A stretch of DNA of 41,266 nucleotides from an uncultured Chloroflexota bacterium (GCA_937967325.1 CALBSQ010000283.1:1-41266); one strand, 5' to 3'. Positions 1 to 9,479 are shown, counted from the first letter of the stretch. The notes: generated from the sequence alone by a model not told the origin. A program made the numbers and translations.

Positions 1-48
1 CCGACGGCTCCCTCCGAGAAAGCCCAGGATCTAAATGACAACTTCCAT
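1..48. repeat. Left 48-bp terminal inverted copy
   Basis: Bases 1-48 are the exact reverse complement of bases 41212-41259 near the right end. The match stops at base 49. The simplest reading is a dispersed repeat at which the assembly broke, present in opposite orientation at the two ends. Bases 49-241 hold no gene; around 195-221 there is an imperfect hairpin (CCCCTC paired with GAGGGG) in a GC-rich stretch that looks like another dispersed intergenic repeat. Confidence 0.9.
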
Positions 49-241
49 CAGCCGGTTTTAAACTGTTAGCCTGCTGGTTCAGCAGGCGCATCAGACTCTG
101 CGCCCGGCATTCGCCAGCGGCAGCAACCCTGGGGGATCCCGGACCCAGGCGCCGCTAGCCCAGGAGCGCCAGGGCGGGTCCCGCAGCTGAGGCTCCCCTC
201 GCCCGCCGAGCGGGAGAGGGGTCGGGGGGTGAGGGTCCGCG

Positions 242-2110
242 TTACCCCACCAGCGCCCGCACCGCCTCCGCGATGTGCGCGGCGTCGATCCCGGCGGCGC
301 TCAGCAGCTCCTCGGGCGTGCCGGAGGTGGGCATGTCCCGCACGGCCAGCCTGGTGATCTTGGGGTCGAGGCCCTTGCCGGTGACGGCTTCCAGCACGGC
401 GTCGCCGAGGCCCCCCTCTTCCCAGTGGTCCTCGGCCACGACCAGCCGCCCGCCGCACTGCTGCACGGCCTCGGCCAGCGTCGCGGCGTCGATCGGCTTG
501 ACGGAGTAGGCGTCGATCACGCGCACGGCGATACCCTGGCTCTTGAGCTGGTCGTACGCCTTCAGGGCCTCGTGCAAGGTGATGCCGGCGGCGACGATGG
601 CGGCCTTATCGGCGTCGGATCGTCGGACGACGCTGCTGCCGCCGATGCGGACCTCCGCGTCCGGCGCGTAGAGGATGGTCGTTGCCTCGCGGGTAGTGCG
701 CAGGTAGGAGATGCCCGGCTGTTCCGCCATCAGCTCCACCAGCTTGGCGGTCTGGTTGGCGTCGCTCGGGTAGAGCACCGTGCTGCCATGCACGGCGCGC
801 ATCATGGCCAGGTCCTCCAGGCCCATCTGGGAGGGGCCGTCCTGGCCGATGGAGACGCCGGCGTGGGAGCCGCACAGCCGCAGGTTGGCCCGCGATACCG
901 CCGCCATGCGGACGAAGTCGTAGGCGCGGGACCAGAAGGCGGCAAAGGTGGAAGCGAACGGTACGTAGTGGCGGACGCTCATGCCGACCGCGGCCGCCGC
1001 CAACTGCTGCTCGGCGATGAACATCTCGAAGTAGCGCTCGGGGTAGGCCTTGGCGAAGATGTCCGCGAAGGTTGAATTGCTCACCTCACCGTCGAGGACG
1101 ACGACATCGCTGCGCGCGGCGCCCACCGCCTTGAGCGCGTCGCCGTAGGCGCGGCGGGTGGCCAGCTTGTCGCCGACCTTGTATCGCGGCAACGAGGCGG
1201 ACTCGGTGCTGGGCGGCGATTGGCTGCCGGATTTTGGCGGTTGCGATTTGACGGTCAGGTGGCGCTCGCCGCCCAGCTCGGCGATGGCCTGCTTGGCCTG
1301 CTCCGCGTCGAGCGCCTTGCCGTGCCAGCCCTCTTTGTCTTCCAGGAAGGAGACGCCGCGGCCCTTCTTGGTCTGGGCAACGATCAGGGTCGGCTTGGCC
1401 GTCTCGGCGGCCGCCTGGGCATAGGCCCGGTCGATGGCGTCCAGGTCGTGGCCGTCGATCTCGATGGCGTTCCAGCCGAAGGCGCGCGCTCGGGCGGCGT
1501 AGGCCGGGGCGTTCCAGCCTAGCTCGGTCGGCCCGCGCTGCCCGAGGCGGTTCATGTCGAGGATGCCGGTGAGGTTGCTGAGGCCGCGGTTGCCGGCATG
1601 GTCCAGGGCCTCCCAGATGGAGCCTTCGGCCATCTCGCTGTCGCCCAGCACCACCCACACGCGGTAGGGCAGCTTGTCCAGATACTTGCCGGCCAGCGCG
1701 ACGCCCACGCCGATCGGCAAACCCTGTCCCAGCGAGCCGGTCGCCACGTCGACCCAGGGCAGCACCGGAGTGGGGTGTCCCTCCAGCCGGCTGCCGAACT
1801 TGCGCAGGCTGAGCAGCTCCTCGTCGGAGATGGCGCCGGCGGCGTGGTAGACGGCGTAGACCAGCGGGGAGGCATGGCCTTTGGAGAAGATCAAGTGGTC
1901 GTTGTTGGGGTTCTGGGGCGCATCGAAGTCGTAGCGCAGGCGCCTAGCCAGCAGCACCGCCAGCAGGTCGGCGGCCGACATCGACGATGTCGGGTGGCCG
2001 GACCCTGCCGCCGTCGTGCAGCGAATGCTGTCCACGCGTAACTGCTGGGCCAACTCGTGCAACTGGTCAACCGTTTGCGCGCTGCTTTCCCTGGTCGATA
2101 CTGTGGCCAT
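242..2110 (-). CDS. tkt: Transketolase
   Basis: Single-chain transketolase (622 aa), the thiamine-diphosphate enzyme that moves two-carbon units between ketoses and aldoses in the pentose phosphate pathway. Visible landmarks in order: GSGHP near residues 36-40, FSKGHASP near 75-82, the ThDP/metal motif GDSEMAEG at 156-163 followed about 24 residues on by the Asn of LDMN, and in the pyrimidine-binding half the AEQQ segment with the catalytic Glu near residue 363. A Ser/Pro-rich stretch near residues 285-305 links the two halves. The ATG at 2110 is supported by a GAAGGAG box about 6 nt upstream. It is a monocistronic minus-strand gene ending just inside the contig. Its length is close to the shorter bacterial/animal-type transketolases. 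The family is certain; an alternative sugar preference cannot be excluded. Confidence 0.95.
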   Translation of the reverse strand: MATVSTRESSAQTVDQLHELAQQLRVDSIRCTTAAGSGHPTSSMSAADLLAVLLARRLRYDFDAPQNPNNDHLIFSKGHASPLVYAVYHAAGAISDEELLSLRKFGSRLEGHPTPVLPWVDVATGSLGQGLPIGVGVALAGKYLDKLPYRVWVVLGDSEMAEGSIWEALDHAGNRGLSNLTGILDMNRLGQRGPTELGWNAPAYAARARAFGWNAIEIDGHDLDAIDRAYAQAAAETAKPTLIVAQTKKGRGVSFLEDKEGWHGKALDAEQAKQAIAELGGERHLTVKSQPPKSGSQSPPSTESASLPRYKVGDKLATRRAYGDALKAVGAARSDVVVLDGEVSNSTFADIFAKAYPERYFEMFIAEQQLAAAAVGMSVRHYVPFASTFAAFWSRAYDFVRMAAVSRANLRLCGSHAGVSIGQDGPSQMGLEDLAMMRAVHGSTVLYPSDANQTAKLVELMAEQPGISYLRTTREATTILYAPDAEVRIGGSSVVRRSDADKAAIVAAGITLHEALKAYDQLKSQGIAVRVIDAYSVKPIDAATLAEAVQQCGGRLVVAEDHWEEGGLGDAVLEAVTGKGLDPKITRLAVRDMPTSGTPEELLSAAGIDAAHIAEAVRALVG

Positions 2111-2371
2111 GGCTTACTCCTTCGTCCTAGCGCCATCGAATCGTGTCCCCGCCGGTTCCGTGCCGGCGGTGCGGGAGGCGCGGTAAAACCTCCACATCGC
2201 CTAGCACGTCGCGGGCCACGTTAGCTCCTCTGTTGGTTACTCGCCCTCTCGGGCGGGGCGTTGCGACGTCGGTGCGCCGCGCTTGCTGCATCATCGTCCG
2301 ATGTTCGCGGGTTGCTGTCAAACGACAGCGTACGCCAACGGGCATAAGCGAGTGGGCACGGGGAGAAGAAC

Positions 2372-2495
2372 CCACACGGAGCGCGGGCGTCCCGCCCGCC
2401 TTGGTCGGTGCCCGAGGTGAGGTTGGCCGCCCCTTTGAGCGGCCGAGATTGCGGCCGCGTGACTGGGGCGGGCGGGACGCCCGCGCTCCGTGTGG
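2372..2495. repeat. Palindromic intergenic repeat, copy A
   Basis: Perfect 29-bp inverted arms at 2372-2400 and 2467-2495 around a 66-bp loop. The core (CACGGAGCGCGGGCGTCCCG, continuing into GCCCGCC) is shared with copies at 7572, 23781 and 37807. The outer ends here read CCACACGG/CCGTGTGG and differ from the other copies while still pairing. It lies in the 402-bp gap between the transketolase and glycosyltransferase genes, where I see nothing else. Confidence 0.9.
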
Positions 2496-2512
2496 ATCTG
2501 GTGGGATCACAG

Positions 2513-4159
2513 TCAGTACGGGTATGCCAACCCATTCACCACCTCCGACGGATCGACGTGGCGCGAGGTGGGCAGGAAGACTTGATACGGCGGCAGGTCG
2601 ACGTGCTCGTAGGCCACGCCGAGCTGCCGGAGTCGCTGCTCGAGTGGCGTGATCTCGCCGGGTGCGGTGACGACGACGTAGGCGACGCGCTGGGTCGCGC
2701 GCACCCGTTCGAACACGTCGGGCAAGCGGTTGATGCCGTGTCCGACGACGATATCGTAGTAGTCCGCGGCCAGAACCTGCCCTCCGGTGGCATACATCAG
2801 TTGGTTGCCGGCCCAGTGGTTCATCCAGACCGCGGTCACCTGCCGCTGCAGGAGCCAGCGATAGAGGGGCCGGCTGTCCAGGGGGAGGTGATTCCAGTAG
2901 GGCGATTGGAAGACGAGTCGAGGCGAGCTGGCCAGATGGCCGGCCAGGTTCGCCGCGAGCACCAGGAGCACGAGCGCTGCCCCGAGCGGCAGGGCGATAC
3001 GGCCTACGCGCGCGCATAACGCCGCGACCAGGATCGGCGCGGCCGTCCAGAGCGGCAACAGGTAGCGACCGCTGGCGTCGAACGGCGACAGCGAGGGCCG
3101 GCCAAAGCCGCTCAGCAAGTAGATGGCAAGGGTTATCACCAGGAAGAGCAGTAGCGGCCAGGGTCGCCCTGCAGGCGCGACCTTGATCCCTCGGCGGGGG
3201 ATCGCGCCACCGATCGTTTCGATGAGCGCGTTCAGCAGCGCAAGCGCCACGACCGCGCCGAGCGACCATGTGACCCAGCGCGGCAGCGTGGACCAGGGGC
3301 TGGTCAGCCCGAGCACGCGCGGCAACAGCGTGCGCCATAGCTCCTCCGCCACGGCGATCGTGCTTGAGCGGTCACTCGTCTGTGTGCCGCCAAACACAAA
3401 ATGGAAGGTTGCCCAGTGGTGACGAAGGTTGTACCACCAGAGCGGTGAGCCGCCGACGACCAGGCCGGGGATGCCGCCGAGCGCGGCTCCGGGCAGCCAG
3501 GCGCGCAGGCGCCGCCAGGGTAGCAGAAGGAGCGCGGTCGCCAGATAGTAGACCACCAGGAAGTTCGCCCATAAGACGAGTCCCGCCGCTAGGCCCAGCA
3601 GCAACCACCAGCCGGCGTGGAGTCGCCCCGCCTGACGCCGGCAGCGCCATACCCCTACCAGGACCATGCCGCCGAGCGCCATCACCCCGACGTACACCCC
3701 CCAGACCTTCAGCCCCGTAGCGTCGAAATAGACCGAGGGTATGGCGGCAAACCAGGCGGCCAGCGCGGCGATGCTGGGATCATAGAGCTCATGGGCGAGC
3801 AGCCAGGTGACGACGACGTAGGCCAGGCCACCGAGGATCGTGACCAGGCGCAACGCCGGCGGTGTCGGGCCAAGCAGCGCCACGACCGGCACAGCGGCGT
3901 AGGACTGGAGCATGCCCATGTACGGCACACCGTAGAGGAATGTCGGGTGGGCGCCGTGCAGGATATTGACCGCGGCGATGCCGAAGAGCGCCTCGTCGCC
4001 GTCGATGAGCCAGTTGCTGCGCGCGTTCAGCCAGACGCGGATCGCCAGCGCCGTCAGGAGCGCCGCGGCGAGGGACCAGCGGGCCAGCGGCTCCAGGCGT
4101 CCCTTGGCTGCAAGGGGAAGCCTCGGCGCTCTTTCTGGGGAAGCCCGCGCCGCGATCAT
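2513..4159 (-). CDS. GT-C-type membrane glycosyltransferase (family 39/ArnT-like)
   Basis: Polytopic membrane protein (548 aa from the chosen start) of the dolichyl-phosphate-mannose mannosyltransferase/ArnT type, which transfers sugars from polyprenyl-phosphate donors on the outer face of the membrane. An acidic DGDEALFG motif lies about 53-60 residues in, right after the first membrane segment, where the family carries its catalytic Asp. About ten further hydrophobic segments follow, with a soluble C-terminal part containing repeated Tyr/Val-rich strands. The ATG at 4159 lacks a clear ribosome-binding site, and a GTG at 4234 would add 25 residues that do not look protein-like. Donor and acceptor cannot be told from the sequence. 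Confidence 0.75.
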   Translation of the reverse strand: MIAARASPERAPRLPLAAKGRLEPLARWSLAAALLTALAIRVWLNARSNWLIDGDEALFGIAAVNILHGAHPTFLYGVPYMGMLQSYAAVPVVALLGPTPPALRLVTILGGLAYVVVTWLLAHELYDPSIAALAAWFAAIPSVYFDATGLKVWGVYVGVMALGGMVLVGVWRCRRQAGRLHAGWWLLLGLAAGLVLWANFLVVYYLATALLLLPWRRLRAWLPGAALGGIPGLVVGGSPLWWYNLRHHWATFHFVFGGTQTSDRSSTIAVAEELWRTLLPRVLGLTSPWSTLPRWVTWSLGAVVALALLNALIETIGGAIPRRGIKVAPAGRPWPLLLFLVITLAIYLLSGFGRPSLSPFDASGRYLLPLWTAAPILVAALCARVGRIALPLGAALVLLVLAANLAGHLASSPRLVFQSPYWNHLPLDSRPLYRWLLQRQVTAVWMNHWAGNQLMYATGGQVLAADYYDIVVGHGINRLPDVFERVRATQRVAYVVVTAPGEITPLEQRLRQLGVAYEHVDLPPYQVFLPTSRHVDPSEVVNGLAYPY

Positions 4160-4373
4160 CCGGCAATCATAGCTGGTTGTGGCGGGGAGGGTTAGGTGAG
4201 ATTCTCCGGTGCTGATCCCTTGCCACCCAGGCACACGCCTCGATCGTCTCTGGATCCCCAGCCGCTACAATGATCCGGCGGCGGAGTGAAAATGGCCCAA
4301 TAATTGCTCTTGCTCGGTACGTTCGCCGGTGCGATATCGTGTGGACGTGGTCCGTGGCGGAAGGTTACGGTCT

Positions 4374-4403
4374 GCGACGCCCCCGCTGAGCGGGGGGCGT
4401 CGC
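4374..4403. other. Strong hairpin upstream of the receiver gene
   Basis: GCGACGCCCC and GGGGCGTCGC pair perfectly (10 bp), with a further CGCT/AGCG pairing inside. It sits about 33 bp before the start of the stand-alone receiver gene. No T-run follows, so it is not an obvious intrinsic terminator; it could be an mRNA leader structure or a dispersed palindrome. Confidence 0.55.
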
Positions 4404-4436
4404 GGCCGGACGCCGGCAACTCTGAGAGCGAGGGCT

Positions 4437-4856
4437 GTGGCAGTAGAAGTGAGCAGTGATTCCGAGCCGCCGGTGCTGGTGAAGCGAGTCATTTTGATTG
4501 TCGAAGACAGCAAGCCGATCGCCGAGCTGATCCGCCAGGCGCTCAATGAAGAACAATCCTACGAAGCAATCGCCGTGGGCAATGGAGCGCTCGCGATGGA
4601 CACCCTGAGCGGCGTTAAGGCGGATCTCCTCATCCTTGATATGATGTTGCCGGGCCTAACCGGGCTTCAGCTCTTCGATCGCCTGCAGCAAGGCGAGGCA
4701 ACGCGCGGGCTTCCGGCCATCTTCGTGACCGCTGATACGCAAGCGGTGATCGAGCTACGCCGGCGCGGCATGTCCTATGTCCTGGCCAAGCCGTTCGACC
4801 TGGACGAGCTCCTGATGACGGTGGACCGAGCCTTGCGATCGACAGACCCGCACTAG
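4437..4856 (+). CDS. Stand-alone response-regulator receiver protein
   Basis: Single CheY-like receiver domain (139 aa) with no output domain. The acidic pair is E23-D24 (IVEDS), the phosphoacceptor is D68 (LILDMMLPG), with T98 (FVTAD) and K118 (AKPFD) completing the active site. The GTG at 4437 is chosen because a GAGGG box lies just upstream and the domain begins about 17 residues in; an upstream ATG at 4329 would add a basic stretch that translates the hairpin. No histidine kinase is nearby, so the partner is unknown. The gene converges on the penicillin-binding protein gene, and the two stop codons overlap by 4 bp. The receiver identity is secure; the output is unknown (protein-protein signalling is likely). 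Confidence 0.85.
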   Translation: MAVEVSSDSEPPVLVKRVILIVEDSKPIAELIRQALNEEQSYEAIAVGNGALAMDTLSGVKADLLILDMMLPGLTGLQLFDRLQQGEATRGLPAIFVTADTQAVIELRRRGMSYVLAKPFDLDELLMTVDRALRSTDPH

Positions 4857-7324
4857 CGACGGCGGGCCGATGGCGTCGCTGTCGGCGTCTGCAGGAATGG
4901 CGTCCGCGGCGCGGCGCCGTTGTAGTCGATGCCGCCGGTGACGAGCGACTTGTGCTGGGCGCAGTCGTAGGCGCCGGGCGGTGGCAGATTCGGCCCGAAC
5001 GCGCGGACATCCACCATGTAGGCGGGGCAGTTCACGGCCATCTGGCCGTTGAACCAGGTTGCCTGATAGGTACCGCTGCGATAGGTGTGTCGAGTTGGCT
5101 CGGTACCTTCGATGAACCAATCGAGGTGGCTGGGCTCGCCGCTATTGACGTAGTTGCCGATGTACTTGCTCGTGCCAGGCAGATGGGTGTAGCCGATGCG
5201 GCTGGACCCGCCGCCATTGGGCAGCAAACCGGTCAAATCGGACACGCGCTCTTCGACGAGGCCAGGTGGAGGGGTGAATTGTTCGACCGGAATGGGCTTG
5301 AGGGCGCTTTCCATGAAGTCGTGCCAGATCGGGCCGGCGCCGGTGATGCCGATGACATCCACCATCGGCGTGTTATCCGCGTTGCCAACCCAGACGCCCA
5401 CGGCCAGGTTCGGGGTGTAGCCGACCGTCCAGTTGTCGCGGAAAGAGTCCGTTGTCCCCGTCTTGGCGGCGACCGGGCGGGAGAGCACCAGACCGCTGCC
5501 GGTACCGAACTCGATCTCTCGGGCGGAGTCGTCGCTCAGCACGCTGGTCATGAGGTACGCCACCTGCGGGCTCAGCACCCGCTGGCCCGGGTCGGGATGC
5601 GCGTCGTCCAGATGGGCATAGACGTGGCCATAGATGTCGCGGACATCGCGCCAGGCAATGGGCGGGTGGCGGACGCCGCCGGCGGCAAAGACTCCATACG
5701 CCGAGGTGAGGTCGAGCAGCCGGACCTCGGAGCCGCCAAGCGTTACGGAAAGGCCGTAGGAGCTGGGCGGCTTGTTCCAGGAGGTAATCCCCATGCGCTG
5801 AGCCAGCGACACCATGTTGTCGATGCCGGCATACTCCAGTGTCTTTACCGCGGGGACGTTGAGGGAGTTCCCGAGCGCACGTCGCAGGCTCAGCGGCCCG
5901 TGGAAGTACTGGGCCGGGCAGTCCGGCACCTGAATGTCATAGTTGCAGGGGCTGTAGGGCAGGTCGTTCGGCGTCGGATTGCGCGGCGGGATCCATGTGC
6001 CGTCGCGTTGCGCTTCCGAGATTGGGAACTCGGTCTTGGCATCGAACACGATGGATGACGGGCTGTAGCCGCGCTGAAACGCGGCAGCGTAGGTAAAGGC
6101 CTTGGCCGTGCTCCCCGGCTGCCGCTCGGCTATCGCCACGTTGACATTGCCCTTGATGGCGGCGTTGTTGTAGTCGGCGCTGCCGACCATCGTGACGATT
6201 TCGCCCGTTTTGGGGTTGATCGCGACCACGGAGCCGTCGGTAGCGTGGTGATCCGCTTGAATCTTGGCGACCTGGGCGGCGACGATCTGCTGCGCGGCCG
6301 TCTGCAAGTTGTAGTCCAGGGTGGTCGTGACCCGTAGGCCACCGCGGTAGACGGCGTCGTGGCCGAACTGCTGCACAAGTTGGTCGATGACGTAAAAGAC
6401 GAAGTGCGGGGCGAGCAGCAACTGCTGATGCTGGGCGGGGTCGACCAGGTGGACGTCGGCCACGGCGGCCGCGTCAGACTGCTGCTGGTCGATCAGTTGC
6501 TCGCGGACCATATAGGCGAGCACCTCTTTCTGCCGTCGTTTCGCCGCGGGCAGGTTGACGAAAGGGTCGTAGAGCGACGGGGACTGGGGAAGGCCGGCGA
6601 GGAGTGACGCCTGCGCCAGGGTGAGATCTTTCGCTGGCTTGCCGAAGTACTCTTCCGAAGCTGCCTCCACACCGTAGGTGTTGTTACCGTAGTAGATCTG
6701 ATTCAGGTACAGCTCGAGGATGCGGTCCTTCGGTACCGTCTTGGTGAGCCGGTAGGCCAGGACCGCCTCGCGCGCCTTGCGGGTCAGCGACACCTCATTG
6801 GTGAGCAGCGTGCGCCGGACCAGTTGCTGGGTAATGGTGGACGCTCCGGAGAGTGTCTGTCCGCTGGACAGGTCCTGGAAGGTGGCGCGGAGGATGGACG
6901 GAACGTCCACTCCGGGATCCTCGTAGAAGGTGGGATTCTCGGTGGCTACCGTGGCATAGATCAGCGACGGCGCCATATCGCTCAGCGGCACGCTCTCGCG
7001 CACGCCGGTCTCGGGGTCGACGATCTTGTACAGCTCTTTACCGTTGCGGTCGTACAAGATAGAGGTCTCGGCCAGGCGCGTGTTGCCGACCTGGCTTACC
7101 GACGGCAGGCCCTTGGTGACGGCGGAGTAGGCGTACGCGACACTCGCGCCCGTGCCGACCAGTGCCAGCCCGGCCGCCGCGGCCATGGCTGCGAAGCCGA
7201 GCACCAGAGCCAGCAGGACCGTGCCCAGCCAGGTGCGCTGCCGGTTACCGGCGGTCTGGCGCGCGCTGAGTGCGTGCCGGCGGCGGCGGCGGGTAAAGAG
7301 GATTCGCCGTGAGTTCGGGCGCAC
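4853..7324 (-). CDS. Class A penicillin-binding protein (transglycosylase/transpeptidase)
   Basis: Bifunctional peptidoglycan synthase (823 aa). A very basic N-terminus (about 30 residues) and one membrane anchor near 33-60 precede the GT51 transglycosylase domain, with catalytic Glu in ATEN around 129 and the GASTITQQLVR motif at 160-170. The transpeptidase domain has the active-site SxxK as S405-T-A-K408, SLN at 487-489 and KTGT at 621-624. A roughly 150-residue C-terminal extension, Pro/Thr-rich at its end, follows. It starts with GTG only 8 nt after the stop of the small bL37-like gene and has no ribosome-binding site of its own, so translational coupling is likely. All catalytic motifs are intact. 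Confidence 0.93.
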   Translation of the reverse strand: MRPNSRRILFTRRRRRHALSARQTAGNRQRTWLGTVLLALVLGFAAMAAAAGLALVGTGASVAYAYSAVTKGLPSVSQVGNTRLAETSILYDRNGKELYKIVDPETGVRESVPLSDMAPSLIYATVATENPTFYEDPGVDVPSILRATFQDLSSGQTLSGASTITQQLVRRTLLTNEVSLTRKAREAVLAYRLTKTVPKDRILELYLNQIYYGNNTYGVEAASEEYFGKPAKDLTLAQASLLAGLPQSPSLYDPFVNLPAAKRRQKEVLAYMVREQLIDQQQSDAAAVADVHLVDPAQHQQLLLAPHFVFYVIDQLVQQFGHDAVYRGGLRVTTTLDYNLQTAAQQIVAAQVAKIQADHHATDGSVVAINPKTGEIVTMVGSADYNNAAIKGNVNVAIAERQPGSTAKAFTYAAAFQRGYSPSSIVFDAKTEFPISEAQRDGTWIPPRNPTPNDLPYSPCNYDIQVPDCPAQYFHGPLSLRRALGNSLNVPAVKTLEYAGIDNMVSLAQRMGITSWNKPPSSYGLSVTLGGSEVRLLDLTSAYGVFAAGGVRHPPIAWRDVRDIYGHVYAHLDDAHPDPGQRVLSPQVAYLMTSVLSDDSAREIEFGTGSGLVLSRPVAAKTGTTDSFRDNWTVGYTPNLAVGVWVGNADNTPMVDVIGITGAGPIWHDFMESALKPIPVEQFTPPPGLVEERVSDLTGLLPNGGGSSRIGYTHLPGTSKYIGNYVNSGEPSHLDWFIEGTEPTRHTYRSGTYQATWFNGQMAVNCPAYMVDVRAFGPNLPPPGAYDCAQHKSLVTGGIDYNGAAPRTPFLQTPTATPSARRR

Positions 7325-7332
7325 CGCGGGGG

Positions 7333-7413
7333 TTACCGCCCGGCGACGGGCCGCTTGCCGTGGTTGGCCGGCTTCTTTCGCCGCATCCGCAGCTTGCTGC
7401 GCTTCTTGCTCAT
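7333..7413 (-). CDS. 26-residue basic protein, bL37-like ribosomal protein candidate
   Basis: Tiny ORF encoding 26 residues, about half of them Lys/Arg, with the motif ANHGKRP at residues 16-22. That motif is, from memory, the signature end of the very small ribosomal protein bL37 described in actinobacterial ribosomes. The ATG at 7413 has a good GGAG box 8 nt upstream, and the next gene starts 8 nt after its stop, which supports real translation. It would bind 23S rRNA in the large subunit if the assignment holds. Alternatives are an unrelated basic leader peptide for the downstream gene. The expression signals are directly visible; the ribosomal role is inference from the motif. Confidence 0.65.
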   Translation of the reverse strand: MSKKRSKLRMRRKKPANHGKRPVAGR

Positions 7414-7571
7414 CGATTCATCTCCAAGCTTACGCCGGGGCGCGGAACACGCGCCATGGCCACATATCGAATGGTGAGTATACCCCCTCGGTCCACCGGA
7501 CCACTGACGGTTGGATGCAGGGGGAGCCCCACGGCTTTCCGCGGCAAGGCGCCGCTGAGGTGGGGTGTTCC

Positions 7572-7677
7572 ACGGAGCGCGGGCGTCCCGCCCGCCCCGG
7601 TCCGCCGCCCAGCCGCCGCCCTGGTAGCGTGTCGGACTGCGGTGACCACCGGGGCGGGCGGGACGCCCGCGCTCCGT
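7572..7677. repeat. Palindromic intergenic repeat, copy B
   Basis: Perfect 30-bp arms at 7572-7601 and 7648-7677 around a 46-bp loop, same core as copies A, C and D. It fills the middle of the 374-bp divergent gap between the bL37-like gene and ilvD. The ilvD promoter must lie in the roughly 95 bp between this repeat and the ilvD ribosome-binding site; I cannot pick a convincing -35/-10 pair. Confidence 0.9.
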
Positions 7678-7787
7678 TCCGACGCTGCCCGGTCCGCGCA
7701 ACGCTGCGTGACGTACCGGGATGAAAGGCGGCCCTTGCGTGGTCCTGTCCGGTACCATACGCTTGGCGAGCGGGAGGAGACACAGGC

Positions 7788-9479
7788 ATGGTGACACGGG
7801 ACTTGCGTGAGCGCAGCCGCGTCTTGTACGAGGGGCGCGATCGCGCCCCAGCGCGGTCCTACCTCAAAGGCATTGGGTTCACGGACGAGGACCTGCAGCG
7901 GCCCATCGTCGGGGTAGCCCATAGCTGGATCGAGACGATGACCTGCAACATCAACTTGCGGGAGCAGGCGCTCGCGGTGAAGGAGGGCGTGCGTGCCGGC
8001 GGCGGCACCCCCATGGAGTTCAACACCATCGCCATCAGCGATGGGGTAACCATGGGCACCGAGGGAATGAAAGCGTCCCTGGTCAGTCGCGAGCTCATCG
8101 CCGATTCCATCGAGCTGGTCGGGCGCGCCCACATGTTCGACGCCATGGTCACGCTGGTTAGCTGCGACAAGACAATCCCGGCGGGGGCGATGGCGCTGAT
8201 CCGCCTGGATATTCCCTCCGTGTTGCTCTACGGCGGCTCGATCGGTCCCGGCCGCTTCGCCGGGCGGGATGTCACGATCCTCGACGTGTTCGAGGCGGTG
8301 GGCGCGGTGGCCGCCGGCAAGATGAGCGAGGCGGAGCTGCGGGCGCTGGAAAATGTGGCATGCCCCGGCGCCGGGGCATGCGGCGGCCAGTTCACCGCCA
8401 ATACCATGGCGATGGCCATGGAGTTCATCGGCCTGTCGCCGCTGGGCTCGGCCCGCGTCCCGGCCGCCGACCCGCGTCGTGCCGAAGTCAACGTCCGCGC
8501 CGGTGGGCTGGTGATGGAGACGCTGCGCGCTGGTATCCGGCCCAGCCAGATCCTGACCCGGCAGTCATTCGAGAACGCCATTGCCGGTGTCGTCGCCAGC
8601 GGTGGATCGACCAACGCGGTGCTCCACTTGCTTGCCATGGCGCGTGAGGCCAACATTCCGCTCGCCATCGACGACTTCGACCAGATCAGCCGGCGCACGC
8701 CGCTCCTGGGCGATCTCAAGCCCGGCGGGCGCTTCGTCGCGGTCGATCTGGACCGGGCGGGCGGCACCGGCCTCCTGGCCAAGCGCCTCATCGAGGGCGG
8801 CTACATGGACGGCGGCCAGCTCACGGTAACTGGTCGGACACTGGCCGAGGAAGCGGCGGAGGCCGTGGAGACGCCCGGCCAGGAGGTCGTGCGCCCACTG
8901 GATCGGCCACTCAAGTCCCATGGCGGCCTGCTGATCTTGCGTGGCAATCTGGCGCCCGAAGGCTGCGTCGTCAAAGTCGCCGGGCATGAGCGGACGTTGC
9001 ACCGCGGCCCGGCGCGGGTCTTCGACAGCGAGGAGGCCTGCATGCGGGCCGTCACGCGCCGCCAGATTCAGCCGGGCGACGTGGTGGTCATCCGCTACGA
9101 AGGGCCGCGAGGAGGGCCGGGGATGCGCGAGATGCTGGGCGTGACCGCGGCCATCGTCGGGGAGGGGCTGGGCGACTCGGTGGCGCTGCTCACCGACGGC
9201 CGCTTCAGCGGCGCCACCCATGGGCTGATGATCGCGCACGTCGCGCCGGAAGCGGCTCGCGGCGGCCCTATCGCCGCCATCCGCGAGGGCGACCCCATCG
9301 TCGTGGACGTGGACAACCGCCGGCTGGACGTGGAGATCGGCGACGAGGAGCTGCGGTCGCGCCTGGCGACCTGGCAGGCGCCGGCGGCGCGCTACACCTC
9401 CGGCGTCTTCGCCAAGTACGCGGCGAGCGTCGGCTCCGCGTCGGAAGGCGCGGTGACGCTGCCTTGCGCGACAGCCTAA
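7788..9479 (+). CDS. ilvD: Dihydroxy-acid dehydratase
   Basis: Iron-sulfur dehydratase (563 aa) that converts 2,3-dihydroxy-isovalerate and its methylvalerate homologue to the keto acids, the third step of branched-chain amino acid synthesis. Cluster-ligand cysteines are visible at C53 (MTCN), C126 (SCDKT, with the Lys nearby that is carbamylated in the family) and C198 (PGAGACGG, with C192 just before). The C-terminal GRFSGATHG motif is present. The ATG at 7788 follows a strong GGGAGGAG box. It stands alone, without other ilv genes. The length matches the IlvD family. The related sugar-acid dehydratases (Edd, XylD) are less likely because the spacing and motifs match IlvD closely. Confidence 0.95.
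   Translation: MVTRDLRERSRVLYEGRDRAPARSYLKGIGFTDEDLQRPIVGVAHSWIETMTCNINLREQALAVKEGVRAGGGTPMEFNTIAISDGVTMGTEGMKASLVSRELIADSIELVGRAHMFDAMVTLVSCDKTIPAGAMALIRLDIPSVLLYGGSIGPGRFAGRDVTILDVFEAVGAVAAGKMSEAELRALENVACPGAGACGGQFTANTMAMAMEFIGLSPLGSARVPAADPRRAEVNVRAGGLVMETLRAGIRPSQILTRQSFENAIAGVVASGGSTNAVLHLLAMAREANIPLAIDDFDQISRRTPLLGDLKPGGRFVAVDLDRAGGTGLLAKRLIEGGYMDGGQLTVTGRTLAEEAAEAVETPGQEVVRPLDRPLKSHGGLLILRGNLAPEGCVVKVAGHERTLHRGPARVFDSEEACMRAVTRRQIQPGDVVVIRYEGPRGGPGMREMLGVTAAIVGEGLGDSVALLTDGRFSGATHGLMIAHVAPEAARGGPIAAIREGDPIVVDVDNRRLDVEIGDEELRSRLATWQAPAARYTSGVFAKYAASVGSASEGAVTLPCATA

Noticed and set aside
4952..6058. Long plus-strand open frame opposite the penicillin-binding protein
   Set aside because: High-GC codon bias on the real strand produces long open frames opposite genes; the translation is low-complexity with no motif, whereas the minus-strand frame holds all PBP motifs.
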